From: Pomacea canaliculata
Lineage: Eukaryota; Mollusca; Gastropoda; Architaenioglossa; Ampullariidae
Direction of reading: 5' to 3'
Assembly (NCBI RefSeq): GCF_003073045.1
Contig: NC_037592.1
Location: forward strand, 40,233,760-40,297,759
DNA length: 64,000 nucleotides
This document shows, piece by piece, positions 61,201 to 64,000 of the stretch (the first letter of the stretch is position 1; each line of letters starts with the position of its first letter). The notes under the pieces are model-generated. The model searched no databases. It was not told where the DNA came from and was given only the letters and a program-made list of their open reading frames with translations. Both the position numbers and the translations under genes were made by a program.

Positions 61201-63445
61201 GGTTCTGTGTCCTACACGGCGTCGACCTGTCACAACGAAGTGGGTTTTGTCTGTCAGAGACATATAGGTGAGCTCCTGTTGACTAACTTCATTTATTATT
61301 AACTTTCCATGTATACATATAAACCATATTTCCTCAGTTACTCACTACCTTTATTATTATTATTGCTGATATTGGAGCAATGTACTATTTTAATGTCTTG
61401 CTTTGCCAAAGTCACAATGGCGCTGTTGCGGTACACAAAATGGAGGTGTGGGCTAAACAAAGAGAAACTTTAATTATTTATTGTTATTGAGCTCCAGAAC
61501 TTTGGACTGTCTGGAGTGGTGTGCAGAGCTTTGTGTCACTCTAGCCTTACAAGCGCTCGTTGGTGTGTTGAAGGATCGTGTCCTCCAGGGTGGGACGAGC
61601 ACGCCACCCAGTGCTACCAGCTCCAAACCACGCAGGCTGAGTACACCACGTGGTTCCTTGCCAAACAGTTCTGCCGAGATGAAGGGGCAGAAATTCTCAT
61701 CATAAAAAGGTAAAAGACATGTTTAGTAGCAGACCTTAGATGCAGGAAATACAGAGACTGCAAATGTTTCAAGATACATTGACGTGCGTTTGTAGACACG
61801 GTGAGAGGTGTCCATCTCAGTTTATGTAAATACACACAAAGAAATAAATCCGTGGACTAGTGATGGTGAGTTGATAAGTGAAGATAACAATAATTGTGGC
61901 TTTGTGTTGTTGTGGTTAGTATGGACGAGCACGACTTCATCACACAGAAGCTGTCACGTGACGGCGTGCGGAACGTGTGGCTCGGATTCTCAGGTAGGGA
62001 GACATTCTTACATTCTATCTCTTGTAAACTGTTTGCACTGGGCTGTCCACTCACTAGCTTACCAGGACACATCACAAGCCCCGTCTCAAAGAATAATCAA
62101 GCCTGTCACGTGACTTTTAGTGACAGTAAAAGATACAGAAAACATGAGATGAACGAGGTCAAAGTGGACAGAACCCTGGGGTCAAGTATGTGCACGTGAC
62201 TGTTGGAGTCAGGTGATATTAAAGGAGTAGAGTATTGAAAACAGAGTTGGAACCAGCTAAAGGTGTCGGGTGTGTGGTACTCCCCAAGACAGGTACAGGG
62301 AGTGTGATGGCGGAGCCAGGGTAGGCCAGCAACAATGTTGCAGCCAGTAAGCTTGACTATAATGCCTGGCGGTTTAAAAACAGCAAGAATAACCGAGACA
62401 ATTATTTGTTAAACAACTACAATGGCTTTCCAAATAACAGACCAAAGCAGTCGTACTTAAATCTACAGATTACTTTAAAAGATGAAACAAGTAAAACAAA
62501 AACAAATGATTTGTAAGTGCATTTTCAGACTAGTAATGATGGAATGCCAACATGTTAGCTTGTATTTGTCCCTCAGATGAAGGTGACAGCAGACACCTTG
62601 CAATGGGCGGACGGAAGCCCCGCCAGTGGAGCTGGAGTCTTTGGGGTGTGGATGTCCTCCTTCCCGCGACCGGAGACCAATCGTCTGGACTGCGGCATAC
62701 TTCAAATTGGTGAATTAGTATACTGACTGGTAAACTGTACACTGACTGGACAACATTTATGATTCAAATTAATTCCACCCTCGCTAAACATCAGTGTTTG
62801 TGATGAGCATCGAGTATTCTAAAACATCCATTGACGCATCCATCAACTACATTTCTTCCTCGACTTCCACACGTCTCTTCTAGAATGTAATCTGTTCTGG
62901 AAACCAAGATTTTATGTGTCTATTATCTTTTCAGGGAATGGAAACGGCTCATGGAGCAATGGATATTGTTTTAGTGCCAGAGGTTTTGTCTGCGAAATAC
63001 CCGTCACTCAATCTTTGCGACCAAAAACGCTCGGTAATAGCACTTGGTCATAATTGTTTGTTGTTTTTTTTTCAATTTGTGGAAAAAAGGCATGACAGAA
63101 AAAGAATCCATGCATTTCTTCTTCTTTTTCTTAAGTTGATGATGATGCGATCTATTTCTTTGTGCACAAGGTCCACTGTTTTTAGAATTTCATGTAGGTC
63201 TAACTTAGTGTGGAGAGTTTTGCTTGCCTCACACCTGTTTGAAAGCACTGAGGCCTCACTAAGTCTTGCTGTGCAAGGTCCGGCCAACTACAGCTGCGAG
63301 GACGACACGTGGCTGCTGTATGGCAACCAGTGTTTCAACCTCAACCAGTTCGACACGTCCTGGGACCTGGCGCAGCAAGGGTGTCTGGGGCTGAATGCTC
63401 ACCTGGCCACCGTGTCTGACATCGGCATCCAGTCTTTTCTTGGCT
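58299..63445 (+). CDS. Tandem C-type lectin domain protein (5' part, runs off window)
   Basis: Exons in phase: CTLD1 58299-58453, 59117-59235, 59623-59783; CTLD2 60270-60478, 60981-61057, 61158-61267; CTLD3 61574-61709, 61920-61993, 62590-62709, 62935-63033; CTLD4 begins 63278-63445. Each domain shows the family order: CPAGW/CPPGW start, aromatic-Cys pair, WLGL or WIGL core, and a closing VCQ/VCE cysteine. The proteins resemble the CTLD part of macrophage mannose receptor relatives and the many tandem-CTLD proteins of molluscs, which are secreted or membrane-bound and usually linked to recognition or defence. None of the three complete domains has an EPN, QPD or WND motif, so Ca-dependent sugar binding of the classic sort is not supported. 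No frame break is seen in these exons. The N-terminus is uncertain and the 3' end is outside. Confidence 0.88.
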
Positions 63446-63665
63446 GTGAGTTCATAATTTTATTACTTACCTGTCATGACAGAATGTTTCATGTCTTTCA
63501 GGTGATCAGTCTATCTTAACCCACCAAATCGTTTTCTGCACAGCTAGTCTACAATTATGTTAAAGCTCTCTTGCTTCGCGCTGATATAGAGTATCATGTA
63601 TTGAACTGAACAGAATCTATAGTTAATGGGCAATCAATAAATAAATAATGGTCTATTGTTGAACG

Positions 63666-64000
63666 GACCAGTGTGATGTAACATGTATAAAGAATGGTCT
63701 GTTATACTGGTCAGACCATTGTGACGCAACGTATATGTGTAGCGAATAATCTATTTTAGTGAGCAGACTACTATGACGTCATGTACATACTCCATGAACG
63801 GTCTGTCTTAGTAGACTAGTATGACGTCAGGTATGTACTGAGTAGACTAGTATGACGTCAGGTATGTACTGAGTAGACTAGTATGACGTCAGGTATGTAC
63901 TGAGTAGACTAGTATGACGTCAGGTATGTACTGAGTAGACTAGTATGACGTCAGGTATATACTGAGTAGACTAGTATGACGTCAGGTATGTACTGAGTAG
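63666..64000. repeat. Tandem repeat with CRE palindrome, 48-52-bp then 31-bp units
   Basis: Three diverged units of about 48-52 bases begin at 63666, 63714 and about 63766, sharing GAC, a TGACG-like core and GGTCTGT or similar. From about 63815 they give way to 31-base units beginning ACTAGTATGACGTCAGG at 63815, 63846, 63877, 63908, 63939 and 63970, almost identical, reaching the window edge. The 31-base unit equals the third longer unit minus about 17 internal bases. The array lies in an intron of the lectin gene. Confidence 0.9.

Overview
This is nuclear DNA from an invertebrate animal, most likely a mollusc and probably a gastropod. The base composition is AT-rich, the genes are split into many GT-AG exons, and introns and intergenic DNA carry tRNA-derived SINEs, several LINE lineages and small hAT elements. 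The genus-level guess is inference; the animal genes are seen directly.

Layout from left to right. (1) 1-3.3 kb: the 5' end of an unrecognised minus-strand gene, possibly facing another unrecognised plus-strand first exon. (2) 3.8-4.9 kb: a hAT transposon with perfect 8-bp target duplications. (3) 7.2-17.4 kb, minus: a complete twelve-exon TERF2IP/RAP1 homologue (BRCT, Myb, long acidic/basic linker, RCT). (4) 19.5-19.8 kb, plus: TIMM8, which appears to share a divergent promoter with TERF2IP; an internally deleted LINE lies in its 5'UTR intron. (5) 19.8-27.0 kb: no gene seen; part may be 3'UTR of the next gene. (6) 27.0-31.7 kb, minus: a complete arfaptin (ARFIP) with a 5'UTR exon near 33.0 kb. 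(7) 33.4-35.9 kb: a cluster of mobile DNA (LINE endonuclease fragment, hAT element carrying a piece of the neighbouring PARP gene, dispersed repeat, SINE). (8) 36.3-54.7 kb, plus: a nineteen-exon PARP10/PARP14-like ADP-ribosyltransferase with two RRM-like domains, KH-like region, one macro domain and a catalytic domain. (9) 57.5-64 kb, plus: the start of a secreted or membrane protein with tandem C-type lectin domains, running off the window. The last 335 bases are a tandem repeat whose units carry the TGACGTCA palindrome.

The genes are not an operon-like system. The points most worth a second look are the hAT element that carries a copy of a PARP exon plus its splice donor from 2.5 kb away; the PARP itself, which keeps the catalytic glutamate that vertebrate PARP10/14/15 lack but shows about ten apparent frame breaks, mostly in short homopolymers, while the other genes show none that is well supported; and the CRE-bearing tandem repeat.
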